The translations under genes and the position numbers were made by a program. The notes beneath the pieces are model-generated. The model saw only the letters and a program-made list of their open reading frames with translations. It searched no databases and had not been told where the DNA came from. A DNA stretch of 58,237 nucleotides from Lautropia sp. (lineage in GTDB: Bacteria > Pseudomonadota > Gammaproteobacteria > Burkholderiales > Burkholderiaceae_E), in the NCBI GenBank assembly GCA_030532425.1, contig JAUNLD010000002.1, forward strand, positions 34,628 to 92,864, in the 5' to 3' direction. Positions 17,426 through 26,099 of the stretch are shown here, piece by piece (positions within the stretch are counted from its first letter, which is position 1; each line of letters begins with the position of its first letter).

Positions 17426-17470
17426 CCCCAGGGGCCTGCTGCATGGCAACAGGCCCCTGGGGCTTTCTGT
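17426..17470 (+). terminator. Strong 13-bp hairpin before aroE
   Basis: CCCCAGGGGCCTG (17426-17438) pairs perfectly with CAGGCCCCTGGGG (17450-17462) across an 11-base loop, followed by CTTTCTGTT. It lies between the accessory block and aroE and would end transcripts coming from the lipoprotein gene. Confidence 0.7.
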
Positions 17471-17495
17471 TCAAGTCATTTTCAGGTGCAGGGCC

Positions 17496-18383
17496 GTGAC
17501 CGAGATTTCTTCTTCTGTGTCTGCCGACGTGGATCGGTATCTGGTGGTGGGCAACCCCATTGCCCACAGCCGCTCGCCGCAGATTCATGCCGCCTTTGCT
17601 GCGCAGACGGGGCAGCGCATGCACTACGACCGCCGGCTGCTGCCCACCGAGCCGGAGACGGCCTTTGCCGAGGCCATGCGCCGTTTTGCGGCCGAGGAGG
17701 GGGGCAAGGGGGCCAACGTGACCATGCCCTTCAAGGAGGCGGCCTTTGCGCTGGCGGATGTGCGCAGCGAGCGTGCCGATGCGGCGGGCGCTGCCAACAC
17801 GCTGGTCTTTGACGAGGGGCGTGTGCTGGCCGACAACACCGACGGGGCGGGCCTGGTGTGGGATGTGCTGCGGCAGGGGGGTGAGCTGGCCGGGCGGCGG
17901 GTGACGGTGCTGGGGGCCGGGGGCGCTGCCCGCGGCCTGATGCTGTCGCTGCTGCAGGCGGGGGTGAGCCGGCTGGTGGTGGCCAACCGCAACCTGGCGC
18001 GTGCGCAGCGGCTGGTAGCCGATCTCAATGCCCATCCGGCCCTGGCCGGCCATCAGCCCCGCCTGCCGGCCATCGAGGCCGTGGCGCTGGCCGAGGCGCC
18101 GGCTGCGGATGTCGTCATCAACGCCACCTCGGCCGGCTTGCAGACGCAGGGCCTGATCCTGCCGGCCGGCCTGTTCGAGGGCTGCCGGATGGCCTATGAC
18201 TGCATCTATGCCGAGCAGCCCACGCCCTTCATGCAGGCGGCGGCGCAGGCCGGTGTGCCCCGCATCAGCGACGGGCTGGGGATGCTGGTGGGGCAGGCGG
18301 CCGAGAGTTTCCGCCTGTGGCGCGGCGTGATGCCCGACGCTGCTGCGGTGCTGGCCCTGTTGCGGCAGCCGCCGGGGCGCTGA
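17496..18383 (+). CDS. aroE: Shikimate dehydrogenase
   Basis: A 295-residue NADP-dependent enzyme that reduces 3-dehydroshikimate to shikimate. The substrate-binding segment VVGNPIAHSRSPQIHAAFA, the catalytic lysine in ANVTMPFKEAAF, NTDGAGLVWDVL, and the nucleotide-binding GAGGAARGLMLSLLQAG are all present, with the C-terminal YAEQPTPFMQAAAQAG. The start is taken as the GTG at 17496 (MTEISSSVSADVDRYLVVGNPIAHS); no ATG fits. In related bacteria aroE follows tonB directly; here a lower-GC block lies in between, and a strong hairpin sits 25 bp before the start. Confidence 0.95.
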   Translation: MTEISSSVSADVDRYLVVGNPIAHSRSPQIHAAFAAQTGQRMHYDRRLLPTEPETAFAEAMRRFAAEEGGKGANVTMPFKEAAFALADVRSERADAAGAANTLVFDEGRVLADNTDGAGLVWDVLRQGGELAGRRVTVLGAGGAARGLMLSLLQAGVSRLVVANRNLARAQRLVADLNAHPALAGHQPRLPAIEAVALAEAPAADVVINATSAGLQTQGLILPAGLFEGCRMAYDCIYAEQPTPFMQAAAQAGVPRISDGLGMLVGQAAESFRLWRGVMPDAAAVLALLRQPPGR

Positions 18384-18704
18384 AGCAGGCGCCGGCCGGT
18401 TGTTGCGGCCGGCCGTGCCAATGCAACCGCCCTGAACCGGGAAAACAGGGCAAGCCGGGCACACCGCCGCACACCGCCGCACCCGGGGTGCGCAAAAGCG
18501 GGCCGGCTACCGACACGGCTGGACGCCCCGGCGTGCCGCACGCGCAGCGCAGCAAAGCCCGGCAGTTGCGTTACCATGCCGGATTGATCGCTGCCCGATC
18601 ACCGCCTGTCGTCCGACGCCCCGTCGTCCGCCCGTGTTGCCGTCAAGCCCGGTCCTGCACGGCGCGTATGGCGCATGCTTGCGTCCTTACCGCCCGCTTC
18701 CGCC
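18384..18704. other. Intergenic region between aroE and mgtE
   Basis: Very GC-rich, no credible gene on either strand. It includes a short direct repeat of CACACCGCCG (18459-18481). I see no clear terminator, and no recognisable magnesium-responsive leader, although such leaders often precede mgtE. Confidence 0.5.
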
Positions 18705-20429
18705 ATGAACCAGCCCACCGATCCCAAGCCGGTCCCGTCGCTGCCGGCGGATGAGGCTGCGGTTTCCGCAGACACTCACGCCGCGCACCCTGATTCCCGG
18801 ATCGCGCCGGTGGCCGAAGGGCCGGTGCCGGGGGCCGAGCTGCTCAATCAGCCGGGGGCCGAGGGCGCCGGCCTGCCGCTGCCCGGGGGCACGCACGGGG
18901 CCGCCCAGCCGGCAGCCGGGGCCGCTGCGGCTGAGACTGAGGGGGGCGCGGGGGACGAGGATGATGATCCGGTCACCGTGATCCCGCGCGAGGCTGAAGA
19001 GGCCCAGCGGGCGCTGGCCGATGTGCAGGAGTTGCTGAGCCACTACGAGGCGGTGCAGGAGGCGGCCCAGAACGAGCCCGAGGCCACCGAGGGTGAGCGC
19101 GGCGAGCTGGATGCACGGATGAGCGAGGCCCAGTATCTGGGGCACCTGCGCGCCCGGATGGAAAGCCTGCACCCGGCCGACATCGCCTATGTGCTGGAGG
19201 CCTTGCCCCCCGATGAGCGCCGGCTGGTCTGGGATTCGGTCAAGCGCGAGGCCGACGGGGCCATCCTGCTGGAAGTGTCCGAGCCGGTGCGCGAAGGCCT
19301 GATCGAGTCCATGACCGAGGCCGAGCTGGTGGCGGCGGTCAGGGATCTGGATGCCGACGACGTGGCCGACCTGGCCGAGCATCTGCCCGAGGCGGTGGTC
19401 GAGCAGGTGCAGCGCGAGCTGTCGCCCGAAGAGCGCGAGCAGTTGCAGGCCGTCATGTCGTACCCCGAGGATTCGGTCGGGGCGCGCATGGACTTCGAGT
19501 TCGTGCGCGTGCGCGAGGACGTGACACTGGAAGTGGTCTCGCGTTATCTGCGCCGCTTCGACGAGCTGCCCCAGCATACCGACCAGGTGTTCGTGGTCGA
19601 CCGGGATGGCCAGCTGATCGGCAGCCTGTCGATCGAGCAGCTGCTGATCAACGAGCCCGACACCGAAGTGTCGGCCGTCATGCACCGCGACATCCTGTCG
19701 TTGCAGGCCGATTACGATGCCGGTGATGCGGCCCAGGCCTTCGAGCGCTACGACCTGGTGTCGGCGCCGGTGGTCGACCCGGAAGGCAGGCTGATCGGCC
19801 GCCTGACCGTCGACGAGGTGGTCGACGTGATCCGTGAGGAAGGCGATGCCGAGGCCCTGTCGCAGGCCGGCCTGCGCGAGGAGGAAGACCTGTTCGGCTC
19901 GGTCTGGCAGTCGGCGCGCAACCGCTGGCTGTGGCTGGCCATCAACCTGGTCACCGCCTTCGTCGCCTCGCGCGTCATCGGCGTTTTCGACGGCACGATC
20001 GAAAAGGTGGTGGCGCTGGCGGCGCTGATGCCGATCGTGGCCGGCATGGCCGGCAATTCCGGCAACCAGACGATGGCGCTGATGATCCGCTCGATTGCGC
20101 TGGGCCAGATCACCCGGGGCAATTTTGGACGGCTGCTGCGCAAGGAGCTGACCGTGGCGCTGCTCAACGGCGTTGTCTGGGGGGCTGTGGCGGGCGCGGC
20201 CTCGTGGCTGTTGTACCGCGACGACAATTATGCCGAGCTGCTGGCGGCGGCGATGGGCATCGCCATCCTGCTCAATCTGCTGATCGGGGCGCTGCTGGGC
20301 GTGCTGGTGCCGGTCACGCTGGAAAAGTTTGGCCGCGATCCGGCGATCGGTTCGTCGGTGCTGCTGACGTTTTCCACCGACAGTCTGGGCTTTCTGATCT
20401 TTCTGGGTCTGGCGACAATGCTGTTCTGA
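18705..20429 (+). CDS. mgtE: MgtE-type magnesium transporter
   Basis: A 574-residue inner-membrane Mg2+ channel/transporter. After a long acidic, Ala/Pro-rich N-terminal extension (about 1-135) come the MgtE N domain (HPADIAYVLEALPPDERRLVWDSV and the EAELVAAVRDLDADDVADLAEHLP repeats), two CBS domains (VFVVDRDGQLIGSLSIEQLL and APVVDPEGRLIGRLTVDEVVDVI) and five transmembrane helices with the family signature PIVAGMAGNSGNQTMALMIRSIALG. The cytosolic domains sense Mg2+ and close the pore when it is high. Typical MgtE proteins have about 450 residues, so the extension here adds over 100. The ATG at 18705 is the first plausible start; an in-frame one at 18675 lies in poor context. Confidence 0.93.
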   Translation: MNQPTDPKPVPSLPADEAAVSADTHAAHPDSRIAPVAEGPVPGAELLNQPGAEGAGLPLPGGTHGAAQPAAGAAAAETEGGAGDEDDDPVTVIPREAEEAQRALADVQELLSHYEAVQEAAQNEPEATEGERGELDARMSEAQYLGHLRARMESLHPADIAYVLEALPPDERRLVWDSVKREADGAILLEVSEPVREGLIESMTEAELVAAVRDLDADDVADLAEHLPEAVVEQVQRELSPEEREQLQAVMSYPEDSVGARMDFEFVRVREDVTLEVVSRYLRRFDELPQHTDQVFVVDRDGQLIGSLSIEQLLINEPDTEVSAVMHRDILSLQADYDAGDAAQAFERYDLVSAPVVDPEGRLIGRLTVDEVVDVIREEGDAEALSQAGLREEEDLFGSVWQSARNRWLWLAINLVTAFVASRVIGVFDGTIEKVVALAALMPIVAGMAGNSGNQTMALMIRSIALGQITRGNFGRLLRKELTVALLNGVVWGAVAGAASWLLYRDDNYAELLAAAMGIAILLNLLIGALLGVLVPVTLEKFGRDPAIGSSVLLTFSTDSLGFLIFLGLATMLF

Positions 20430-20682
20430 GCCGGGCGTACCCGGCCGCCTGGAAGGGTGTGTGCCAGTGACGCGGTCTGCGGGCGGATTCGTCGCCGGTG
20501 CCGGAGAAGACGCCCGCTGTGGTGCGCAGGGGTATCTCGGGGCCGGCACGGGTCTTGTCCGCGGCCGTCATTCCGGTTCATGTCTTGCCGGCAAGACAGT
20601 GTTTCTGCGTGTCCTCCCGTCCGGAGGCCAGCGTGGATATCTTGTTTCTTTGTGCATCATCCCTTTCTGGAGAGTGTCGAGC

Positions 20683-22557
20683 ATGGCCGCAGCCGAAGGT
20701 GCCAATCAGTTCGTCAATGTCGTCACCTTGCTGGGGGCGGCCATCGTGGCCGTCCCGCTGTTCAAGAGGCTGGGGCTGGGGTCGGTCCTGGGCTATCTGG
20801 CGGGCGGCCTGGCCATCGGGCCCTTTGGCCTCAAGCTGTTCAACGATCCGCACGCCATCATCCATGTCGCCGAGCTGGGGGTGGTGATGTTCCTGTTCGT
20901 CATCGGCCTGGAAATGAAGCCGGCGCACCTGTGGAGCCTGCGCAGGCAGATTTTCGGGCTGGGCAGCCTTCAGGTGCTCAGCTGTACGGCCCTCATCACC
21001 GTGGCGGCCATCCTGGCCTTCGATGTGCCCTGGCAGGTGTCTTTCGTCTGTTCGGCAGGTTTCGTGCTGACCAGCACCGCCATCGTCATGCAGGTGCTGG
21101 GCGAGCGGGGCGACCTCACGGCGCCCCGTGGTCAGCGCATGGTGTCGGTGCTGCTGTTAGAAGACCTGCTGATCGTGCCCTTGCTGGCCATCGTGTCCTT
21201 CCTGGCGCCCGCGACCCCGGACGCCGGGGCGGCCGATGCCACGCCGCTGTGGCAGCAGATCGGCCTGGCTGCCGGTTCGCTGACGGTGCTGGTGGTGGCG
21301 GGCCGCTGGCTGCTCAATCCGCTGTTCCGCCTGCTGGCCAAGGTGAAGGTGCGCGAGATCATGACGGCGGTGGCACTCTTCGTGGTGCTGGGCGCGGCCG
21401 TGCTGATGGAAGCCGGCGGCCTGTCTGCCGCCATGGGCGCTTTCGTGGCGGGCGTGCTGTTGTCCGAATCCAGTTTCCGCCATCAGCTGGAGGCCGACAT
21501 CGAGCCGTTCCGGGGACTGCTGCTGGGCCTGTTCTTCCTGGGCGTGGGCATGTCGCTCGACCTGTCGGTGATCGCCGGCAACTGGGGGCTGATCCTGGCT
21601 GGCGTGGTGCTGTGCATGCTGATAAAGGGGATCTGCATCTACGGGGTGGCCCGTCTCACCCGCAGCAGCCATGCCGATGCGCTGGACCGTGCCGTGCTGA
21701 TGGCCCAGGGGGGTGAATTTGCCTTCGTCCTGTATTCGGCCGCCGCCGGCAAGGGCGTGATCGATGCCCGGACCGATGCCAACATGACGGCCATCGTCGT
21801 GCTGTCGATGGTGATTACGCCGATGATGATCGTGCTCTACAACCGCTTCATGGCGCCGCGTCTGGCGCCGGGCGGCACATCGCGGGAGCAGGACGAGATC
21901 CACGAACGGAAACCCGTCATCGTCGTCGGCATGGGGCGCTTTGGCCAGATCGTCACCGACCTGCTGACGATGACCGGCCACCAGCCCACCATCATCGATC
22001 TGGACCCGGTCACCGTCGATGGCTGGACCGCCTTTGGCCTGAAGACCTATTACGGTGATGCCTCGCGCCCCGAGATCCTGCACGCGGCCGGCATCGAGCA
22101 GGCCGCGCTGCTGGTGCTGGCCATCGACGACCGGGAGAAGGCCCTGCAGATTGCCGAGTTTGCCCTGCACGCCAATCCCGGGCTGAAGATCGTCGCCCGG
22201 GCCTACGACCGCATGCATGTTTTCGACCTCTATCGCGTGGGCGCCACCCATGCCGTGCGCGAAACCTTCGATGCGGCCGTGCGGGCCGGGCGCGACAGTC
22301 TGGTGATGCTGGGCATGGACGAAACCCTGGCACGCCAGGTGGGCGACATCTACTTCCACGAAGACCGCCACACCGTGCGTCGCATGGCCGAGGTCTACGA
22401 TCCCTCGCTGGGGCGCTTCAAGAACAAGAAGCTGGCCGACATCGCGCTGGCCGAAGACCACCGCATCGAGCAGCTGATCCGTGCAGCGATGGACACCCAC
22501 GCGGCCGAGCAGGCCGGGCACGCCGGAGAGGCGGCTGGCCGGTCGGCCCCGGTCTGA
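20683..22557 (+). CDS. KefC-type monovalent cation/proton antiporter with RCK domain
   Basis: A 624-residue CPA2-family exchanger. The first 390 residues form about 12 transmembrane helices with the sequence GYLAGGLAIGPFGLKLF and ELGVVMFLFVIGLEMKP characteristic of KefB/KefC, and AMGAFVAGVLLSESSFRHQLEADIEPFRGLLLGLFFLGVGMSLDL. A RCK/TrkA-N nucleotide-binding domain follows (PVIVVGMGRFGQIVTDLLTMTGH, about 410-430) and a C-terminal regulatory helix region. In E. coli such proteins export K+ under electrophile stress, gated by glutathione. The ATG at 20683 has GGAG 10 bp upstream. KefB and KefC cannot be told apart here, and no KefF/KefG partner is adjacent. Confidence 0.9.
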   Translation: MAAAEGANQFVNVVTLLGAAIVAVPLFKRLGLGSVLGYLAGGLAIGPFGLKLFNDPHAIIHVAELGVVMFLFVIGLEMKPAHLWSLRRQIFGLGSLQVLSCTALITVAAILAFDVPWQVSFVCSAGFVLTSTAIVMQVLGERGDLTAPRGQRMVSVLLLEDLLIVPLLAIVSFLAPATPDAGAADATPLWQQIGLAAGSLTVLVVAGRWLLNPLFRLLAKVKVREIMTAVALFVVLGAAVLMEAGGLSAAMGAFVAGVLLSESSFRHQLEADIEPFRGLLLGLFFLGVGMSLDLSVIAGNWGLILAGVVLCMLIKGICIYGVARLTRSSHADALDRAVLMAQGGEFAFVLYSAAAGKGVIDARTDANMTAIVVLSMVITPMMIVLYNRFMAPRLAPGGTSREQDEIHERKPVIVVGMGRFGQIVTDLLTMTGHQPTIIDLDPVTVDGWTAFGLKTYYGDASRPEILHAAGIEQAALLVLAIDDREKALQIAEFALHANPGLKIVARAYDRMHVFDLYRVGATHAVRETFDAAVRAGRDSLVMLGMDETLARQVGDIYFHEDRHTVRRMAEVYDPSLGRFKNKKLADIALAEDHRIEQLIRAAMDTHAAEQAGHAGEAAGRSAPV

Positions 22558-22691
22558 GGGGGCCAGGGGGGCGAAAGTCCCTCAGCCCCTCAGTCCCTCG
22601 GCCCCTTCCGGCAAGTCATCGGTCCGGAAAGGGGGCGGAGGGGCCATGGGGCTGGCCTGCACCCGGGGCCGGCCCCGCGTCCGATGTTGCC

Positions 22692-23510
22692 TCAGCCTGC
22701 CGAACGCGCAAAGGCCGCGGCTTCGGCCATCAGCTTCTCATCGGGCCGCACCCCGGTGTACAGTGCAAACTGCTCCACTGCCTGCAGCACGATCACCTCG
22801 GCCCCCGAGATCACCGGCTTGCCCAGCGCGCGGGCGCGCCGGATCAGCGGGGTGTCGGGCGGCAGTGCCACCACGTCGAACACCACCGAGGCGGCCGCGA
22901 TCGCTGCCTCGGGGTAGGCCACCTCGTCGGCCTCCGGCCCACCCTGCATGCCGATGGGGGTCACGTTCACCAGAATGTCGGCCGGATCTTTTGCCAGGCT
23001 GTCGATGTGCTGATAGCCGTACAGGGCTGCCAGGTGCCGGCCTGTCTGGCCGTTGCGCGCATACACCTTCAGGCGGCTGAAGCCCTTGTCACGGAAGGCC
23101 GCCACCACCGCCTTGGCCATGCCGCCGCTGCCGCGCACGATCACGCTGGCATTGCGATCCAGCCCGTGGCGCTCGATCAGCGTGGCGATGGCGATGTAAT
23201 CGGTGTTGTAGGCCACCAGCCGGCCATCGGTGTTGACGATGGTGTTGACCGACTCGATCGCGCGCGCCGAGGGCGTGATCTCGTCCAGAAAGGGCATGCA
23301 GCTTTCCTTGAACGGCATCGACACCGCGCAGCCGCGGATGCCCAGCGCCCGCACCCCCTTGACGGCATGTTCGATGTCGGTGGTGGTGAAGGCCTTGTAG
23401 ATGAAGTTCAGCCCCAGCTTCTGGTAGAGGTAGTTGTGAAAGCGCGTGCCGAAGTTGCCCGGCCGTCCAGCCAGCGACATGCACAGCTGCGTGTCCTTGT
23501 TGATCTGCAT
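22692..23510 (-). CDS. Shikimate dehydrogenase-like protein (SdhL/HI0607 type)
   Basis: A 272-residue paralogue of AroE. It has the Rossmann-type domain with VIVRGSGGMAKAVVAAFRDKG, the lysine-containing substrate loop GCAVSMPFKESCMPF and NTDYIAIATLIERHGL, but lacks the usual N-terminal GNPI.HS.SP motif (here MSLAGRPGNFGTRFHNYLYQKL). This matches the subgroup typified by Haemophilus HI0607 (SdhL), which reduces dehydroshikimate poorly and whose real substrate is unknown. The start is firm: AAGGAG lies eight bases before the ATG. It follows moaC by 17 bp on the same strand, so the two are likely co-transcribed, although no functional link is known. Confidence 0.85.
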   Translation of the reverse strand: MQINKDTQLCMSLAGRPGNFGTRFHNYLYQKLGLNFIYKAFTTTDIEHAVKGVRALGIRGCAVSMPFKESCMPFLDEITPSARAIESVNTIVNTDGRLVAYNTDYIAIATLIERHGLDRNASVIVRGSGGMAKAVVAAFRDKGFSRLKVYARNGQTGRHLAALYGYQHIDSLAKDPADILVNVTPIGMQGGPEADEVAYPEAAIAAASVVFDVVALPPDTPLIRRARALGKPVISGAEVIVLQAVEQFALYTGVRPDEKLMAEAAAFARSAG

Positions 23511-23527
23511 GGGGCTTCTCCTTGAAT

Positions 23528-24016
23528 TCAGCTGCCTTCTGGCGGGGGGGCGCTCCAGTCCGACCTGCCGCCGCGCTTTTCCAGCAGGCGGATGCCCTCC
23601 ATCACCATGCCGCGGTCGATGGCCTTGCACATGTCGTAGATGGTCAGCAGGCCCACCTGCACGGCCGTCAGTGCCTCCATCTCGACGCCGGTGCGGCCGG
23701 TGCATTCGGCCGTCACTTCGCAGCGCACGCGGCTGCCCGCCTCGTCCAGCGTGAAGGCGGTGGCCACGCGTGACAGGGCGATCGGGTGGCACAGCGGCAC
23801 CAGATCGGCCGTGCGCTTGCTGGCCATGATGGCGGCTACCCGGGCAATGCCCAGCACGTCGCCCTTGGCGGCGCTGCCCTCGCGGATGCGCGCCAGCGTG
23901 GCGGGCTGCATGCGGATCCATCCTTCGGCCACGGCCACCCGGCGGGTTTCCGTCTTGCCGCCCACATCGACCATATGGGCCTGGCCGTGGGCATCGAAAT
24001 GCGTCAAATCGTTCAT
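23528..24016 (-). CDS. moaC: Cyclic pyranopterin monophosphate synthase
   Basis: A 162-residue molybdenum-cofactor enzyme that, after MoaA, converts 3',8-cyclo-7,8-dihydro-GTP to cyclic pyranopterin monophosphate. Signatures are [28 protein letters not shown] at the N-terminus, [32 protein letters not shown] (active-site His and Lys) and [28 protein letters not shown]. Length fits the family (about 160). It is divergent from the BepA-like protease gene; the 99-bp gap must hold both promoters. No other moa gene is in the window. Confidence 0.96.
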   Translation of the reverse strand: MNDLTHFDAHGQAHMVDVGGKTETRRVAVAEGWIRMQPATLARIREGSAAKGDVLGIARVAAIMASKRTADLVPLCHPIALSRVATAFTLDEAGSRVRCEVTAECTGRTGVEMEALTAVQVGLLTIYDMCKAIDRGMVMEGIRLLEKRGGRSDWSAPPPEGS

Positions 24017-24115
24017 CGTGCCATCATAACAACATGCGGCCCTGTCGTCCGGCGCTGGGCGTGGGCCGTTGCAGGAGGCAGGGTCGATGTGCAACAGGCA
24101 GACAAAGGGAATGAG

Positions 24116-25651
24116 GTGAGCGTCAGGGCGTCCAACATCGCAGGGATCAGGTTACGGTGCCTGGCGGCGGGGCTGGCCGTGGCGATGCTGCTGCACGGGC
24201 CGGGGGCGGCCGTGGCCCAGGTCGAGCGCCTGCCGGACCTGGGGTCGGCCGATGGCGATTCGCTGTCGACCTCGTCCGAGCGGATGCTGGGCGAATCGAT
24301 CATGCGCGAGCTGCGTGCCGATGGCACGGTGTACGACGACGCCGAGTTCAACGATTTCCTCAACCGTTTCGGCGCGCGCCTGACCGGTACCGGCCCGGCC
24401 CGTGGCCGCGCCTTCGAGTTCTTTGCGGTGCGCGACGGCACGATCAACGCCTTTGCGTTGCCGGGCGGCTACATCGGCGTGCATACCGGCCTGATCGCGG
24501 CGGCCGGCAGCGAATCCGAGCTGGCCAGCGTGGTCGGGCACGAGATGGGGCATGTCACCCAGCGCCACATTGCCCGGATGCTGCGCAACCAGAAGCAGGC
24601 CAGCATGCTGGCGATGGCGGGGCTGGTGCTGGGGGCGCTGGCGATGCGCTCGAACCCCGACGCCGGCATGGGGGCGATGATGCTGGGCGATGGCCTGGCC
24701 ACGCGCAACATCCTGGCCTTCTCGCGCGATGCCGAGCGCGAGGCCGACCGCATCGGCCTGGAAGTGATGCGCGAAGGCGGTTTCAACGTCGACGGTGCGC
24801 CGCTGTTCTTCAGCCGGCTGCAACAGCAGAACCGCTTCAACGAGGGTGATGGCGCCATCTACCTGCGCACTCACCCCGTCACCAGCGAGCGCATCAACGA
24901 CCTCAAGCTGCGCATCCAGCAGATGAACGGGGCGGGGCGGGCCTTGCCCGATTCGCTTGAGTTCAAGCTGTTGCGCGCGCGGGCGCGCGTGGTCGGGGCC
25001 AGCCGCACCGAAGAACAGAACAATGTGCTGGCGCATTTCCAGACGCTGACCCGTGCCGAGGCTACCCAGAAAGATCCGGTGGCCTGGTATGGCCTGGCCT
25101 GTGCCGCCCAGCTGCGGCAGGATTGGGCTGGCAGCCTGAAGGCGGTGGCGCAGGCGCAGCAGCTGCTGGGCAAGCCTCATCCCTATCTGGCGCGGCTGCG
25201 CATTGCCGCGCTGATGGGCAGTGGTCAGATGACCGAGGCCGATACCCAATCCGCCGAGGCGCTGCGGGCCTTTTCCGGTGCACGCGCCCTGGTGCGCCAG
25301 CGGGCCGAGGTGCTCAATGCCCGCAAGCAGTGGGAGGCCGCCATCAGCCTGCTGCGCAACGAAACCCGCGTCTACAAGAGCGATGTCGAGCTGTGGCGCA
25401 TGCTGGGCGAAGCCTATCTGGCACACGGCGAAAAGGGCATGTCGCACCTGGCGGCTGCCGAGGCCTATCGGGTGCAGGGCCTGCTGCAACCCGCCATCGA
25501 ACAGCTGCGCCTGGCGCGCAATGCGGGTGATCTGGATTTCTACAACGGCTCGATTGCCGATGCCAGGCTGAAGGAAGCCGAAGCCGGCTGGCTGCAACAG
25601 CAGAAGGATGCCGGTATGCCCGTGCCCGAGCGCGGCGCGGGCGGGCAGTGA
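24116..25651 (+). CDS. bepA: M48 family metalloprotease with TPR region (BepA-like)
   Basis: A 511-residue exported zinc protease. A signal sequence (residues 1-35, [20 protein letters not shown]) precedes the protease domain with [13 protein letters not shown] (HEMGH at 142-146) and the third zinc ligand in [17 protein letters not shown]. After about residue 280 comes a helical tetratricopeptide-like part that binds partners. E. coli BepA (487 residues) sits in the periplasm and degrades or helps fold outer-membrane proteins such as LptD. The start is a GTG at 24116 with AAAGGGA upstream; no ATG fits the signal sequence. It is followed closely by a small membrane-protein gene. Confidence 0.9.
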   Translation: MSVRASNIAGIRLRCLAAGLAVAMLLHGPGAAVAQVERLPDLGSADGDSLSTSSERMLGESIMRELRADGTVYDDAEFNDFLNRFGARLTGTGPARGRAFEFFAVRDGTINAFALPGGYIGVHTGLIAAAGSESELASVVGHEMGHVTQRHIARMLRNQKQASMLAMAGLVLGALAMRSNPDAGMGAMMLGDGLATRNILAFSRDAEREADRIGLEVMREGGFNVDGAPLFFSRLQQQNRFNEGDGAIYLRTHPVTSERINDLKLRIQQMNGAGRALPDSLEFKLLRARARVVGASRTEEQNNVLAHFQTLTRAEATQKDPVAWYGLACAAQLRQDWAGSLKAVAQAQQLLGKPHPYLARLRIAALMGSGQMTEADTQSAEALRAFSGARALVRQRAEVLNARKQWEAAISLLRNETRVYKSDVELWRMLGEAYLAHGEKGMSHLAAAEAYRVQGLLQPAIEQLRLARNAGDLDFYNGSIADARLKEAEAGWLQQQKDAGMPVPERGAGGQ

Positions 25652-25679
25652 AGGCCGGGCGGCGGGGTATCATCGCCGC

Positions 25680-26006
25680 ATGGATACCAATACGCTGCTG
25701 CTGGTGGTGATGGCCGGCTTCTTCTTTGGCTGGATGGTGAATCATGCCATCTCGCGTGGCTTTGGCTGGGGGCGCTCCTTTATCTATGGCGCCATCACCT
25801 ATGGCCTGCTGGGGGTGCTGGTGGTCTGGATGAAGCCTCCCGGCGAGCCGGCGCAGACACCGACGGTGACCGACCTGGCCATGCTGGGGGGCGCCGTTGC
25901 GGTGGCGGGCGGCCTGATCCTGGCGGTGCTGGTTCGGCTGGGCCAGCGCCATCGCCAGAAACTGCTCAGGCGCCTTCAGGAAAGCCGCAAGCCCGACGGA
26001 GAATGA
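25680..26006 (+). CDS. Small hypothetical membrane protein
   Basis: A 108-residue protein with three predicted transmembrane segments (about 4-22 NTLLLVVMAGFFFGWMVN, 33-52 FIYGAITYGLLGVLVVW, 66-90 LAMLGGAVAVAGGLILAVLVRLG) and a basic cytoplasmic tail (RHRQKLLRRLQESRKPDGE). The ATG lies 28 bp after the bepA stop, so it is probably in the same transcript. I do not recognise the family. It ends facing the first GH13 gene. Confidence 0.7.
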   Translation: MDTNTLLLVVMAGFFFGWMVNHAISRGFGWGRSFIYGAITYGLLGVLVVWMKPPGEPAQTPTVTDLAMLGGAVAVAGGLILAVLVRLGQRHRQKLLRRLQESRKPDGE

Positions 26007-26099
26007 TCCGCGCCCTGGGGCCGGGCGTTTGCGCGGCTGTCGGGGCGGATCCGTCCGGGCCGCCCCCCGGCGGGGCGTCACGCATGGCGAGTGCGTCCT

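Noticed and set aside
18384-18704. Mg2+ riboswitch before mgtE
   Set aside because: No recognisable M-box or other leader structure could be read in this GC-rich gap.
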